Assembly (NCBI GenBank): GCA_011634665.1
Contig: WAEK01000001.1
Coordinates: forward strand, 227,001-291,000
Source of the DNA: Mortierella sp. BCC40632
Taxonomy: Eukaryota; Mortierellomycota; Mortierellomycetes; Mortierellales; Mortierellaceae
Direction: 5' to 3'
DNA: 64,000 nt
Positions 1 through 12,954 of this stretch are shown piece after piece. Numbering within the stretch: position 1 is the stretch's first letter; each line of letters begins with the position of its first letter. The notes under the pieces are model-generated. The model saw only the letters and a list, made by a program, of their open reading frames with translations, did not search any database and was not told the origin of the DNA. The translations under genes were made by a program, and so were the position numbers.

Positions 1-2398
1 TGTCGGGTAATTCGCAAAAACTCACCTTGTAATAGTATCCATCGAGCCAGACGCTACACTTGTCCGTAATCTTCTGTTGGTTTTCATCAATGATGGTCAG
101 GAAGTGGCCCGCAACAGTCTGTCTCTCAATGAAGTCAAGATATCCCTAAGAGTATTCCAGAAAAAAAAAAGTTAGTATAACAAAGTAAATCACCACTTCA
201 CCTAGCCCAAGTCTTCTCTTTCCTTCCTCCCTTTGTTCCTTCCTTTGTTTTTACCTTGGTAAAGTAGGATGTAATGTTTTGACCATTTCCAATGACATCC
301 ATGACAAAGGCACCACGGCGGTCCGCCAACTCTGGGAGACTGACGACCACTTCTTCAATCTTGAGTGGCACTGCATCCACAGCAATCGTGTGCTCCCAAT
401 TCGGACTTAACCCATCCAAATTCAGCGACTGTCCTGCAGGCTCACTACCATATTGCAACAGATACTCCAACGTCTTGACCTCAAAGATTCGAACCAAAAT
501 CGATTTCATGTTCTTGACGCGGAGCTTAAAGACAACAGGGTCAGCAGGCAGGAAAACGGCAGGGTTGCTGGGACCGAACTCCAGCGAGGACTTGTACGTC
601 AAGTCGGTCAAAGCTCGAGGGTTCGTCTTGTCCTCCAAATATCTGGACCTAAGAGACGTATTCAACCCATAAACCCCATTCACGGTTAATTTGTCAGCAG
701 AGATCCACTTGTTCTTGTTCAGTGTCATTAGGTCTTATTCCAAGAAGGAAAAAAAAAAAAAAGTTTTGCCGTACCATTTCTCAACATCTGGGTCCCCGGA
801 AGTTAGCATAGCCGTTCCAAACAGCGGGTGCAAAAACTTGACGTCAAAGTACTGCTCGAATGCCGCGGGCGTCCTGTCCTCTCTCAAGAAATGTGTTAGA
901 TATTCATTGAGAATCTCGCGATCTTTTTCAGCCGAAGCGGTTTGGACGCGCTAAAGAGAGCATTCCCACAAAATAAAAGAAGATAAAGCGTATGTCAGAT
1001 AGGGCTGCACCGGCTCCGATGAACAATAGAGCCTTCTTATGGAGAAACAATAATCCCTTTTGGTATTGCAGTCATACACTGGACCAGTAGCTGAGCGAAT
1101 GGTAGGAGTGTAGATCTACAGCATTCTCGGTCGGCTGACCATTGGAGGTCGCCCTGCTGTACCCCTCGTTGAGACGGGGAATGGCGATGTATCTATTTCC
1201 AGTAAGAGAGACGGTCCAAAATTAATAAAAAAAGAAAAGATGGTTCGCCCCCGACATCTTATGACCTAAGCCTTGGTCGGGGGATCAAAAAGAAATATCA
1301 TCATCCTTCCCCAGTCTGTCCTTCTTCTCTCCTCTCTATTTTTTACCTCATGAATTTTTCACGGTCCATGACGCCCTGAGCCAAGTCAAAGTCAAGACTC
1401 ATTTGATACACAGACAACTTGTAGCGGTTGAACTTTGGAGAAAGCTGGTCCACAAACTTGATCATCCTTGAGATCCATGCCTGCTGACTCTTCTTGTCCC
1501 GTTCGTCAGAGAATGGGCTCGGTGCAATCCTCTTCTCCAGTTGTCCGACAAAGGTCTCGTTGTTCAACAATCCTGGTGATAAGGCCAAGAGTGTCTCGAG
1601 TTGTGCACTCGTAAACTTGGAAATCAGGGGGGTATGCTCAAAGTTGAGTGAATTGGCAACAGCGAGTCGCTTGACCCATTTGACGAGGAGCTCATCCAAA
1701 TGATTTTCTTCGGTTCGACCGATGATCTTGAGACTGGAGGGTGACGGTGTACGGCTAAGGCTTCCAATAAGCGCGTTAGATCTTTCTACAGAGGTCTTTT
1801 CCAAGAGAATTGACTCCATCTCGGGCTGAGCAAGCAAATGTGGCCACAAAGAGGGGGGGATATATAAACTGCTATTTCTGTTGTCTGAAAGCGTTTCCAG
1901 GATCTTCTTCGTCAGTGTCTCCGGCTGGATGGGGGTCTGATCCAAGGACGTGGGAAGCGCGTCGCAAACATCCTCTGGGACGGGGGCATCATCGGCCACA
2001 CCGTGGGAAGGCAACGAGTCTGAAAGATCGACGGTAAGTGGATTGAATTTGAGTTCCTTGTGGAGCAACTCAGGCTTGACCTCAAAACCAAGAAGCGCAA
2101 ATTGCTTTCGAAAATTGACCAGTACGTCCGAGTGGGTGAATTTGTTCGACTCCTCGGCGACGCGCAAAAACTTCAACGCCTCGTCAATCTCTTCAGCAGT
2201 GACGGGTGTCGACGAGTCTTGGAGTCGCTGCGAGCGAAGACGCAGCTGGTAGAGATAGTAGTCAGGTGTACCAAAGGGGATCGTTTCAACCAAATCTTGG
2301 CGGCTTTCTGGCTCAAGCGCGTACTTCTCCAAGAGCTGAGGTCCTTGCGAGGACGGGTTGCGGCTCGAGGCAGTGGAGAACATTTTAGGTGTGTGCAA
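1..2398 (-). CDS. Large unrecognised protein, N-terminal part (3' end off window)
   Basis: Five exons can be chained: 1347-2383 (or start 2398), 1078-1192, about 786-950 (alternative donor ends it at 775), about 255-713, and 26-145, which ends in a good GTGAGT donor, so the gene continues past the left edge. Phases fit at every junction except that the third exon's end is ambiguous: the strong-looking GTACGG donor breaks frame, whereas the weaker GTTGAG donor at 785 keeps it. I prefer the second Met (MFSTASS) because it follows a short leader. The first exon is hydrophilic and partly helical. Later exons look beta-rich (DRRGAFVMDVIGNG, WEHTIAVD), which reminds me of macroglobulin-like beta-sandwich proteins found in protists and fungi, but I cannot assign a family. 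No signal peptide or membrane segment is evident in the part seen. Function unknown. Confidence 0.6.
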
Positions 2399-3226
2399 AG
2401 AGTTGTGTGACAGGGCCTGTTTCTGGGGCCAGGTGGATTGAGGTGAGGAAGGAGAGGGGATTCACGAACTGGGTCGTATCACTCGGGCAATAAACCAAGA
2501 GGGCAGTGTTCTGAAAGAGCGTGGGAGCGGCCGTGTGATAATGCGAAAGAGCAAAAAAGAGAAGAAAGAGGTTCTAAAATTGCGCGCGCGAACCCGCGTA
2601 TTTAACCTCATCGCCACAAGCAGTCGCATGCTCCTGATGGCTTTTCTTAATCTACCACGCATTTCACTACCAAGGCTAGACCGCGAGCGACCCTTCTTCC
2701 ATTCTCATCAATCTTCTAGATGCTCTGCCAAGATCTCAATCGTGGCAAACAGGTTCCCAGAGTCTGCACTGACCTCCCCATTCCAATGAAACAGCCTTTC
2801 ACTGGGGTTATTCTTTCCTAAGCCCAACCAGCAGATATCTGCCGCGCCCACAACATTCTGCCTCTCAGCAGACCTGGTATTGTATCTCTCATTCGCCCGA
2901 TTTTCAGCACACCAAAAGAAAAATCTCGATCTTTGATTGGCTATGGTATGATACAAGGAAACGCTTTAAAGATAAATGGAGTAAAGAAGAAGAAGAAAAA
3001 AAACTACGATAAAACGAGTAGGCAGAGTGGCCTTTTTACAATTCAAAACGGAATCGGGGAAGGATGACGTGTAAAAGTACTGAAAAGGACAATAGTGGTG
3101 CATGCAATAGTGTGCGTATGAAGAAATTGAAAGCCTTGAACAGCCTCCTTCGTCCATGCCCTTGAACAGGTTGGACGCCCTGAACAATTTAAACCTCTTT
3201 TTTTTTGGTTGTTTGTTTGTTCATGC
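2399..3226. other. Spacer between NOT1 3' end and upstream gene 5' end
   Basis: About 0.8 kb holding the promoter side of the minus-strand gene at the left and the 3' flank of NOT1. It contains A-rich tracts near 2985-3005. A short minus-strand frame at 2708-2956 has no recognisable content, and I see no convincing gene. Confidence 0.4.
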
Positions 3227-4410
3227 TCAGGCGGTGCGCTTGACTGAGCGCGAGACCGACTCAAAAAGCTTCTCAATGTCCGGATCAATCCTCGTAAAGC
3301 CATGGTCCCAGAATGCATAGCGTGGGTTCTTGATCAGCTCAATAAAAGTGATCAAAAGTCCCCATGGGTGGGGGCGATTGACGATCAAGCGCTCCAGTAG
3401 CACTCTATTCATACATGAACAGCAAAAATGCAATCAACATGTTAGAGTCAATACATGAAAAAGGATAGAGCACAGACTGAGGGTGAAAAAAAGCAATCGA
3501 CATAAAAATTACCTGGTAATCTGCTCCTTGATCGGCTCTTGACCAGCCTCATAAAAGAGATAAAGCAATACTCGGCTAAAGTAGTGCGTGTGGCTATTAG
3601 GATATCTCAACTGGTTGGCAATCGCACTCAGGAATAAATAGCGACCTTCCGAATCTAGCTCGTTCAACAAGTGCTGGAAGAGATCCATCGACGGAGTATT
3701 GGCAATCGGCGAAGAGCTCTGTGCTGGCTTGGAGTGAAGTTGTTCGATTCCATTCACACCAACATACATCACGAGCGAATTGATGACAGGGACGTTATAC
3801 TTCATTGACGAATGAGCTGTAGCCATCACGGACTGGTCTTGCGAGTTGACATCCAGGAGCAGGTTCTCATGGATCTTTGGCAAAAAGTCAGACACTTCTT
3901 CAGTCTCCCTTAAGAAGGAATCCAGGTCCGCCTTAAAGGCTGCGGGCAGAATGCTGCTATAGTCGGAGAGCACTCTGGGCGGCTGATGAATCTCTGGCAA
4001 GAGATCGACCTTCAAGTTGGGTGTAAAGGGATCTGGCAAACGCATGTTCCGTGGGAAGGCACTGAGAATCAAGTTCCGGAGCTGGACACATGTATGTGGG
4101 ATCACATCACAGAAGCTTGAGTGATAGTCGCAGAGGAACTCAGGGAAGTCGTGAAGAAGGACTAGCAGGACTCTGAGGGTTCCCCTGTACAATGTCCGGA
4201 TAGTGTCCTGCATCTCTCCTCCGACAAGGAATGGCACCAGGAACCGGAAGAGCGAAGCCAGAAGCTTCTGGTAGGATGTCCAGCCTTTTCCATTATCTGC
4301 CAGCAGAATCTTAGGCATGAAGGCACGATGAGAGATCAGCGAGAGCCACCCGTAAGTGAATCCAGGGAAGACCAGGGGCTGCAACGTCTGGAATGTGTTG
4401 CTATTAGTTT

Positions 4411-4462
<52 letters not shown>

Positions 4463-7400
4463 CACAATATCATTAGTATGAATGCCTCTTCAAGTTACTT
4501 TTCGGCTTGAAAAAGGGTACAGGAATAACAAGAGTCAAAGACTTACCTAAATGCGGTCAAGATTTGGAAGTACATGCCCGGGACAGCCTCATACGCAGTC
4601 ATCATCTCTGTCAAAAGTCCAGAGAAGAGGCGAAGGAATGGCTTCTGATTGAACTGGCCTCGACGCTGCTCATGTGCCTGTGCCAGGACGAGAACAATAA
4701 TCGACAGCAACGTCGTTAAGTAAGTCACCTTGGCAGTATTGTGGTTGATACCTTGAGGATCCGAGTAGTGCTTCACAAGGGTCACGATCAGCTTCACAAA
4801 GGCATCCACACCCTGATAGGCAGTCACTGTGTTGGTTGCCTTGTACTTCAAATAGCTCTCGACGCTCATCTCCGTACAGACACGGAAGAACAATGAAGAA
4901 ATCTCTTCGCCCTTCAAGACTCCTTGTTGCTGGATCGAGTTGATGAATGCACCGTAAGCCTTCTCGTTCGACGTAGGGAGCTGATAAACGCGAATCCATT
5001 CCGCAAAGATAAAGGCTAGTTGCTCGCGGAGAATTGCATTCTCCACAACATCCTTATTCGCCTCTCTATGGGCTTGGGATTGATGACGAATGTCCTCCAC
5101 CAGCATGATGATCGGCTCTGCTGCTTTACCACCGCGCTGGGCAAGGCGGTTGAGAACATTAAGCGAATTAATAAACTCGTTGCGGTTCGCCACGGGCTGG
5201 TCGCTAAGCACACACTCGCGAATCAGCTTGATCGTGAACTCGACAATACCAGCGCGACCAATCTCGATAAGACGAGCGAGCTGAATATCCTGATCGACAA
5301 GGTTCACAAGTCCTGCCTTGATAAGCGTCACTGTGACGGGGACATTGAACTTGCGCTCATCATCTGAATAAATAAGCCAGTCAGTGACCTCCTTGGCCAC
5401 CTTGTTGGAAAGTGCACACAGTTGCTCAAGCAAAACAGCATACACCTCGCGAGACAAAGTAGTCTCGCACTTGTAGAGAAGTTGCACGACCTTTTGTGAG
5501 AATGTGAGTGCCATTTCATCGGGGCTGTACGACTGTGAAGCCAACATGGGAGCCATGCGAGCCAAGATCTTGATCTCATGATTAGGAGGCAGTGCTGCCC
5601 ATGGCACTGCAGGTGAGAGGCTGATCAGCTTGTCCAATTCGGTAATGATCTGAGCAAACTTCTCAACAGCCTGATGAGCATTCAGAACCATAGGTGAAGC
5701 CTCATAGCCGAGTTCAGTAGCATTAGATGTGTAAGGATATCCTTGGGTGTTGTCTGCCTTGGCGACCATCGCGTTACGGGCGTTGCGGTCGGTGTCATAG
5801 CTTGTAGGAGTCGTCGCCTGTCGGGGCATACGCGCAAAATCTTCATAAACACGCAACTGCTGAGGGCTAAGTCCTGGAGGCTTGATACGGAGCGGGTCAG
5901 GTAGGTTGGCTGGGTAACGAGATGACTGATAAGTAGCCATGTCGTAGTAGGGCTGACCTGTACGTTCGCGGTGCTTCTTCCGGTTGTTGAATGCCGCTGC
6001 CAAACTTTCCTCAATCTCTGGGATAGCCTTCTCCATTGCTGCCTTTTCGATAACAGAGCATGCCAACTCCAAGTTGTCGTTGACAGTCATCAAGATCGAC
6101 TGCTCGGGCATTGTCTGATCTGTGAATCCGTTCTGGAGGAAGAGAGCACGGATGATATTGGCCATGCTCACACGAAGTGGTTCCTTGCAGGTAACAAGAG
6201 CGAGACTGCCTGCCAAGTTTTGGACCATCATATGGGCAGCCTTGCGCATCTTCTCCTCGTTTGGCTCCATGGCAAAATCCTTGATAATCATCTCGCGTGT
6301 TGAGATTCCGGCAATGGTCACAGATCGGTCAACAACAGGGGCCACAATCTCCTTGATGGCACGATCGATAGCAAGAAGCACAAGTCGTTTCAGTGTAGGT
6401 CTCTCATTGTAGAATGCAGGAGGGTTGAAAGTAACAAACGCCGCCAGGTTAGGAATGAGCTCTGATGTCGGTTCCTGATGAGTAGAAACATTAGCAGCAT
6501 GCTGGGCTGCTGGCTGTACAGGCATCCTTGCTGACGGAGCATAGCCTCCCATAGAGAGTCGCTCAAAGTCTTGGGTCAACGATGCTGGGTGGGCGACCAG
6601 TTCCTGAGGAGGTCTATCCTTGAGGATTGTCGTTGGCTCGATTTCCTTGAGATCCAGAGTTAGACTGTTGCACAGCACTTCAATTTCAAATTTAAGGTGC
6701 AGCTTCAGATCGGCAAACTGATACAATTCCACTAGAAGGCGCATGATAGCCATGAGCCATGGGTTTGGCGGCCTGAAGACCTTGCTCTTGTTGCACTGCT
6801 CCAAAACTTTGCAGACAAATGGAATAGCCACAATAAGTCGATTGCTATCATATCCTTCGATCAACAATTCCTGATGGGTTAAAGATAAAAGGAGCGGATA
6901 AACAGAACGGGTCAGCAAATTCAGCATCAAGAAAATAAAATAAAATAAAATGGTAATCAACGTCAACTATGCCACTCGATGCACAGCAAAGCAGAACCTA
7001 CCTTGAATGCAAGGTTCTTGTGCTTGATAGGGCGATTGCGCGCTAGTGTCATTCCTCCTAGCCAAGAGCCCAGGTTCTTCAAGAGTGTCCTGTCTGACGA
7101 AGACTGGACAGTCTTTTCGGAATTGATCAAGATCTTGATATTGGCGTAGGTTTCATGAAGAATATGACGGTATAGAAGTGGACTCTGGAGACCATCCAAG
7201 AACCTAAGGTAGAGGATATGGTAGTTGGGCTCGATACTTGCACGCTTGACTACGATATAGTGACTGAACCAACGATAGGCGCTCTCGCGGAGCAACTCTT
7301 TCATCTCTGCAAGCTTCGTATCAATGTTGTTCTGTGAGACGTTGTTGACAATAAACAAGATTTTGTCTTGGGTTTGCTCAGTTGGAGCTTCATAGTCAAT

Positions 7401-10400
7401 TTCATCTCGCCCAATAAGTAACGTGTCCACGTTTAAGGAAGTAAAAACTGGAGGAGCCGAGCTCTGCGAAGTTGCATTCGACTGTGATGGAGTCTGACTC
7501 TGCCTTTGGATTTCTTGGGATGCGGAAGGTGGTGGCACTGTAGCAATGGCGGTTTCCGACGGCTGACTGGCACCTTCTTGCGCTGCAGCGGTTGCAGAAG
7601 GTAGGATAGCGTGAATATACTGTACAATCTCTGGATGGACCTGCTGAAGGTGGGGGATCTGGAGTAAATGCGAGCAGTAGGTAGGCCACTCGTGGAGTCT
7701 TGACTGGAACTGGCTGAGTGCCTGGGTACCAAAATGGAACATCTTGGAGCCCGGGGGGTTACGGAGAGCATCAAGGACATAGCGGAGGGCAATGCCAAGG
7801 GGAATATATGATACAAGCTGTTCTTGAATAAGAGCCCCGAAGAGAGCGCTGGTGATTGAGAGCTCCTTTTCGCGGTAGGTCGAGAAGAACCGGTACTCGT
7901 CAAACAAGTTGTGAATCATGCACGCATAGATATCCTGTTCACGAGCGTCTGTGGAGTTCTTGAAGCGCTGCAGCAAAACCACAATCTCTGGGATGGCAAT
8001 GTCACCCCGGTAGATACGCTTGTAGTAGTCATTGCTGGTCTCTTCGACTTCTGCCGAGAAAGAGGTTTCTGCTCCAGTTGCCGTTGACAAATCGATGGCA
8101 GGCGTAACGCTGGCGAGTCGCGGATACAGTTGTAAACAAGCCGCATGAATAGTTTTCAGTGCAGCGGCGTTCTCAGGCGAGAGAGAGCTATTCACACATA
8201 ATGATAACATAGCACATGTTAGGGTAATGAATACATTAAGCAATCCTATCCTGAAACATTATGTCCGTTAGACTCACCTTCCAAGCAACGCCTGCAAGAA
8301 AACGGCAAGGGTATCGATAGGAATATCTTTCTTAGGAACTGATTGGGCATTCAAGCCAATTCCATCCCCAATAAAGTCAAGACAGGCTCGGACAAAAATA
8401 TCCTGGCCAACAGAGATCCGATTCTGGAGCCATTTGTCCAGAGCCAGTTGCTCACGGCGGGAAGCGAGTACGGCGAGATCAATTGTGAAAAGATACGACT
8501 TGACTTCCAGGATCTTGCCCAGAATCTAGGATTTACATGTAAAGTAGATATGTAAGGGAAAGCGACAGTGTAAAAAGACTGCCGGGATACCTTGGAACAT
8601 TAAAACCAAAAAGATATGATCAACGTGACCTACATTGAGATCTTCAGCAATCTTGAGAATCCTTGGGAGGGATGAACGATCGTGGTCATAGAGGTCCAAC
8701 AGGCCCGAGGCAAGCATATTTTGGTTGACTTGCCACAGACGAATCTGAACAAACTGTGGGGCAGGTCCAGTGCCAGTGAGATACACATGTAGCAACTTTG
8801 AGACTAGATCTTGGTGCAGAGTGTTCCATGGAGTCTTGATCTGGGCAAGGCCCAAGAAGAGCAGGTCGGTGTTGGACTTTAATCCAGAGTCTAGGACCGG
8901 TTTGATAACATCTGTTACATCGTTATCAGCCAGGACAATGAGGGTCTCTATAAGGTGTAGAGAGTTCCAGATGCTGGATTCGAGTTCAACAGTTGCATGA
9001 GCCTGGACCTCAGGAGGCGACTGGGTAAAGTTTTCCCTCGTAAAGACCTTGGTACATGCCGCCCACTCTTTCTCGAGCAATGCCTTTGGAGATCTTACAG
9101 CCTCTCTTAACAAGGATGCTTGGCCTTCAATGTTGCTCCACTGACCCCAAAGTGCGTCTAATGGGAAAAGGGCTCCGCTCTACCACCACATTGTAATTTA
9201 TAAAATGGAGAGTACTTGAGGATGAATAGACTTGAATCACACGGTGGTAAAACAATGAGGCAATATTTCTTTTTTCTAAAGTCTCTTCATTCTTACCTTT
9301 GCAGCCGATCTAAACGCACTGACGATGAATTCAAACCCAGCGGGATCCTTCACTTGAAAAGGTCTATAGTCCAAAGCCCGGATGACCCGTGTCCAGTCAA
9401 GAGGAATTTGGCTCAAGGCTGGAAGATATCGCTTAAAGTCTGTTTGGATGTCCACACTGGAGTCCGCAGACTTGGAGACCATTGCCCCGAGAAGTCGGGC
9501 AACAGCATCCTCTATAGATGGTGCGATCTGTCCGAGTCCCGCTTGACGGAGATAATCATTTGCTGCAGAAACTGTCTTGATGTTGGACGATCCAATATCG
9601 CGGATAGCCTTCGCAATTACAGCGGCATCCTGGCCATCACTCATGTTGCTAAATTTAGTTTATGTAGGGATCAAAAGGAGCGCAGCCAAGACATTGGAGG
9701 TTAATAATTTGTCTCTTTTTGCAGTATACGAGGATTAAGAGTGGAAGTAGTGACGTTACCGAGTTTCCTTAATTGAGACTTCTACGTCTGCTGGGACACT
9801 GTTGCTGAAAATGTTGTTGACAAGACGTGTAACGATATCGTCTGACTCGCCCGAAGACCTGAGATGCGAAGAGTCAATGGATCTTAGAAACTCTCGTTGA
9901 CTGTCACTGTTCCCGCCTAAAAATTCTTTTAGCGCTGCGGTGTTTGTTTGGATGACACGTTCCGCTATTATACCAAGGACAATGGAATTAATTGTGAACC
10001 AGTTAGCAAGCGAAATTAACAACATATCTATCAGGTTTACGAAAGTCGTGCCACTCTTGGTCTGCCCATCTGGGAGAGTAAGAGAGGCGCCCTAATCTAT
10101 CTCTTCCCCGCTGATTGCGTACCTTGCGACACAAGCTCAGATTTGGGAGATTGTAAGAGAGCAACAGCAAGGCGGGTCTTTTCGGCAGCACTCAGAGGTT
10201 GGTTCTGGATAAAGACCTCGAAATCAAAGTTCTTGAGCGCCTCGCTTTTCTCGGACGAACTGACGGCTTCACAAAAGGTTTCTGCAGACTTGGAGGTCTG
10301 TGATAAGCTCCGGAGCTGGTCAATGAGCAGACGATGAATAGGTAAACCTGTGTAGTTTTTACCACTGTTGGTGGCACTGTTGGTGTTGTTGCTGGTGTTG

Positions 10401-10678
10401 CCAGTGCCTGAGCTAGAGTTGACTAACGAGGCTCCCTGACCGGTTTGCCAGGCGTGGATGATACGTCGAATAAGGTCGAGATGTACTCCTTTTCCGTTGT
10501 CCTCAATAAGCTAAACCGAGATACAGTGCAAAGTGTGCGATTAGAATACCTAGATCGCACTTGGGATTTCCTCTACCAAGGGCTCATCATTCGTTGAAGA
10601 TCAGAGGCACGCGAGCAATAAAAAAGCGGGTGGAAGAGAGAGAGAGAGAGAGAGAGAAAAAGAGAGAGAGAGAGAGAG

Positions 10679-10730
<52 letters not shown>

Positions 10731-10935
10731 GAGAGAGAGAGAGAGCTGATCCCCTTACCGAGTTGATATCGTTTACGCTGCGTGCGTAGTTAGTTTCGGA
10801 GAGGGTCGAGAGGAGAACGGCGACCTGGGCCTTGACAATGGTAAGGAAACTGGACTTCTTGGAGGGAAGACTCGACCTGGACGAAGGAGGTGTTGGCTGA
10901 CTTGAATGGACGGATGGCTTGTCTTCAGTACTCAT
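3227..10935 (-). CDS. NOT1: CCR4-NOT complex scaffold subunit NOT1 (CNOT1)
   Basis: Scaffold of the CCR4-NOT deadenylase complex. Ten exons give one continuous frame: 10759-10935, 10123-10510, 9760-10069, 9297-9648, 8634-9179, 8278-8525, 7002-8187, 4547-6870, 3513-4400 and 3227-3404. All junctions are GT-AG and phase-consistent. The product is 2198 aa, within the family range (about 2100-2400). Order: helical HEAT-type N-terminal half; MIF4G (CAF1-binding) domain about 955-1150; DUF3819/CNOT9-binding helical bundle about 1225-1380; C-terminal NOT-module homology domain about 1840-2190 (SNTFQTL then [15 protein letters not shown], and [18 protein letters not shown] near the end). The exon 8/9 junction was chosen because it restores the conserved AFSNTF; the nearer AG breaks frame. 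An in-frame Met at 10998 is an alternative start. Intron 1 holds a long GA tract and intron 8 a 44-base T run (transcript sense). Confidence 0.96.
4416..4459. repeat. A44 homopolymer inside NOT1 intron 8
   Basis: An uninterrupted run of A on the plus strand, so U in the NOT1 transcript, lying about 15 bases downstream of the NOT1 acceptor on the plus strand. It probably serves as an oversized polypyrimidine tract for exon 9. Assembly length may be imprecise. Confidence 0.9.
10634..10745. repeat. (GA)n microsatellite in NOT1 intron 1
   Basis: About 110 bases of nearly pure GA repeats, with a short A-rich interruption and a GGG interruption, between the first and second NOT1 exons. The Ser-Leu and Arg-Glu reading frames it produces are artefacts of the repeat. 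Confidence 0.95.
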
Positions 10936-11724
10936 GCTGAACAAGAGTTCATGGTAATGGGCCCTTTCTAATGCTGGTGCTAGGGTGAACGTGAACAAGG
11001 TAAGTTAGGCAACGGGTGACTTGAGAAAAGAAAAAAAAAACAGATGTTGGTTTAGAGCTGGAGCTGGCAAGGAGAAATGATGACAAGATGAAGCCAGGCT
11101 CAGCAGCAAGCGGGCCGAGCATGTGATGTCAGACGAGGGCTAGCCTCACAGCGAGCTGCAAGGTTACATCTAGCATGACTCGGCCATTCCAGTTCCTAGT
11201 TGATTGAGGAGAGGGTAGGAGGCTGGTCTTCATGGGTCCATGTCACTGAGGTGGTGGCGGGATTCCTGCAGGATTTACCTTGCAAGGACAAACCGATGCC
11301 AGATGAAGAGGACGCACGCAGAAGGGTGCAAGGAAGGATATGAAGGGCTGGAGCGTGATGAATTACCCACGTCGACCTGCCAGGATGTACAGACAGTGAT
11401 GCAGAGGAGGAAGAGAAAGAGAGATTGAACGAACGCGATGTTTCCTAAAAATGCCACGCATCCTTGGAATTTTCCATTACGTCACCGTATCGTTTAGTCT
11501 GTGGTCTGCACCCGACAGATATCCACATTGTTTGAATGTTGGCATAGAAAAAGAAATCACTGTCTCTGGGAACAATATGTCCTTGGCCTGGTATCCTTGG
11601 CTATTGATACGCTTGCGTCTCTATTAACAGGACCGCTGTTCAGTCGTTATCCCGAATACAAACAACGAGTTCATCCTGGCCCTTTGCTCTCTGGCAAAAA
11701 CCTGACTGAAGCGACACTCAGGTT
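10936..11724. other. NOT1 upstream region
   Basis: About 0.8 kb between the NOT1 start codon and the 3' end of the orphan gene model. It should hold the NOT1 promoter. The sequence is of mixed composition with no clear TATA element. Short frames on both strands (for example 11240-11457 and 11501-11761) have no recognisable homology and no splice-consistent extension. Confidence 0.4.
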
Positions 11725-12954
11725 TTACGGTTGCGTATGCTTCTTAGTCTGGAGTCGTTGATGGATGTGCCCTAACCCACTGATAGCCTGTATCGCTTGT
11801 ACAAGTTCCCTGTTGCGAATTATTCTCCGATTCTCTGGAGTAGTATCCTTTTCAAGACAGACTGGATTATCGATATACAGACTATATTCTCTTGCCACTC
11901 TTTTTTTTTTTTTTTTTTTTTTTCTGGATAATTTTTCAGTGGCGAAGCTGCAGCGAGGAAAACTCTGGTGGCATCATATTTGACAATGAGAACTTGGATA
12001 ACTCACCTCCCACGGATGAAGAAGAGCACCTCGGACCGGACCGATCATGGATCTTCAATTGAACAATATGATATGACTGTAGGAAGCAACCGTTAAGCAA
12101 AATATGCCCACACCGTGCGTCGGTTGGCACAGGATAGAAAGCACGTACCGGAATCTAAAACTTACTAGTAAAGACACTATCGTCATCGAATATTGTTGGT
12201 AGAGCACCTCTGTCGATGGGGACGAACAAGCTAAAAATGGATCATGTCGAATTTCAACAAATGACTTCACTCGAAAGTGAGTTTTACCCTAAGGAATAAA
12301 ACGTCTATTCAAGCAAAACTTTTTTTCATTGCCACTGCAATGGCTCGATGGCACACAAGTCCACAAAACTAAAACTCATTTCAATAGGCTTGAGCAAAAC
12401 GATACTTTCTTCCTTAATCTCTTGATCAACTTTTAGGATGTACATAGAGTGGTTTACCATCGGCAGATGGAAGAGGCTACTAAAGATAAGAATATTTTCA
12501 AAAAAAAAATGCTCTCCTTTGGATCAAGGATATCAAAAGTAGGAATGAGCTGACTTTACGAGCCTATCTAGGCGTTGGCTAGTCGATATTGAACTACCTC
12601 TCTTTAGATCATGCAGCGTAACTGTCTCTTTGCTTGCATTGAATCTACACATAATGCAGTCATGTCCTTGGTGTGTAATATGACCAAAAAGTAAAAGTCT
12701 CGGTACTGCTCACCACCCTCATCAAAGCTTCTGTATTGCAGATAGACATTCCCAGTGCGTGTTTGATTTGCAGTGCAGAGTTCAGACAAGTAGTTTGATC
12801 CGATCCAGGAGAATTGATGAAATGACTAGTTCTCTCTGCCCTGCGCATCGCCGAGAGCCCCAATCGCATATCTGATAGATGCTGGAGGTAGGTTTGACTG
12901 GGTATCGTCGTGTGTCCTGTTTACAATCACAGATAAGTTTGGTGAGACGAACAT
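11725..12954 (-). CDS. Orphan seven-exon gene model, 239 aa
   Basis: The exons are too short to stand out as long frames. Reading the minus strand by eye gives seven phase-consistent GT-AG exons: 12925-12954, 12707-12825, 12555-12644, 12365-12479, 12166-12288, 12007-12076 and 11725-11897 (720 nt, 239 aa, stop TAA at 11725-11727). Each exon reads like ordinary coding sequence in one frame (for example FSWIGSNYLSEL, KETVTLHDLKRG, KVDQEIKEESIVLLKP, GKTHFRVKSFVEIRHDP, REYSLYIDNPVCLEKD), unlike the simple-sequence spacers nearby. Several donors are weak (GTCAGC after exon 3, GTGGAC after exon 4) and the last acceptor follows an A-run. If the exon 1/2 intron is wrong, a TAG interrupts the frame at 12826-12828. 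I recognise no family. It may be a lineage-specific gene or a decaying relic. Confidence 0.42.

Noticed and set aside
4387..4400. NOT1 exon 9 beginning at the AG of CATTCCAG
   Set aside because: It shifts the frame and removes the conserved SNTFQ; the upstream AG at 4401-4402 keeps both.
10573..10760. Ser-Leu and Arg-Glu repeat proteins over GA/CT arrays (also near 16670, 24630, 27700, 37060, 43080)
   Set aside because: They are translations of dinucleotide repeats in introns or spacers, open in several frames at once.
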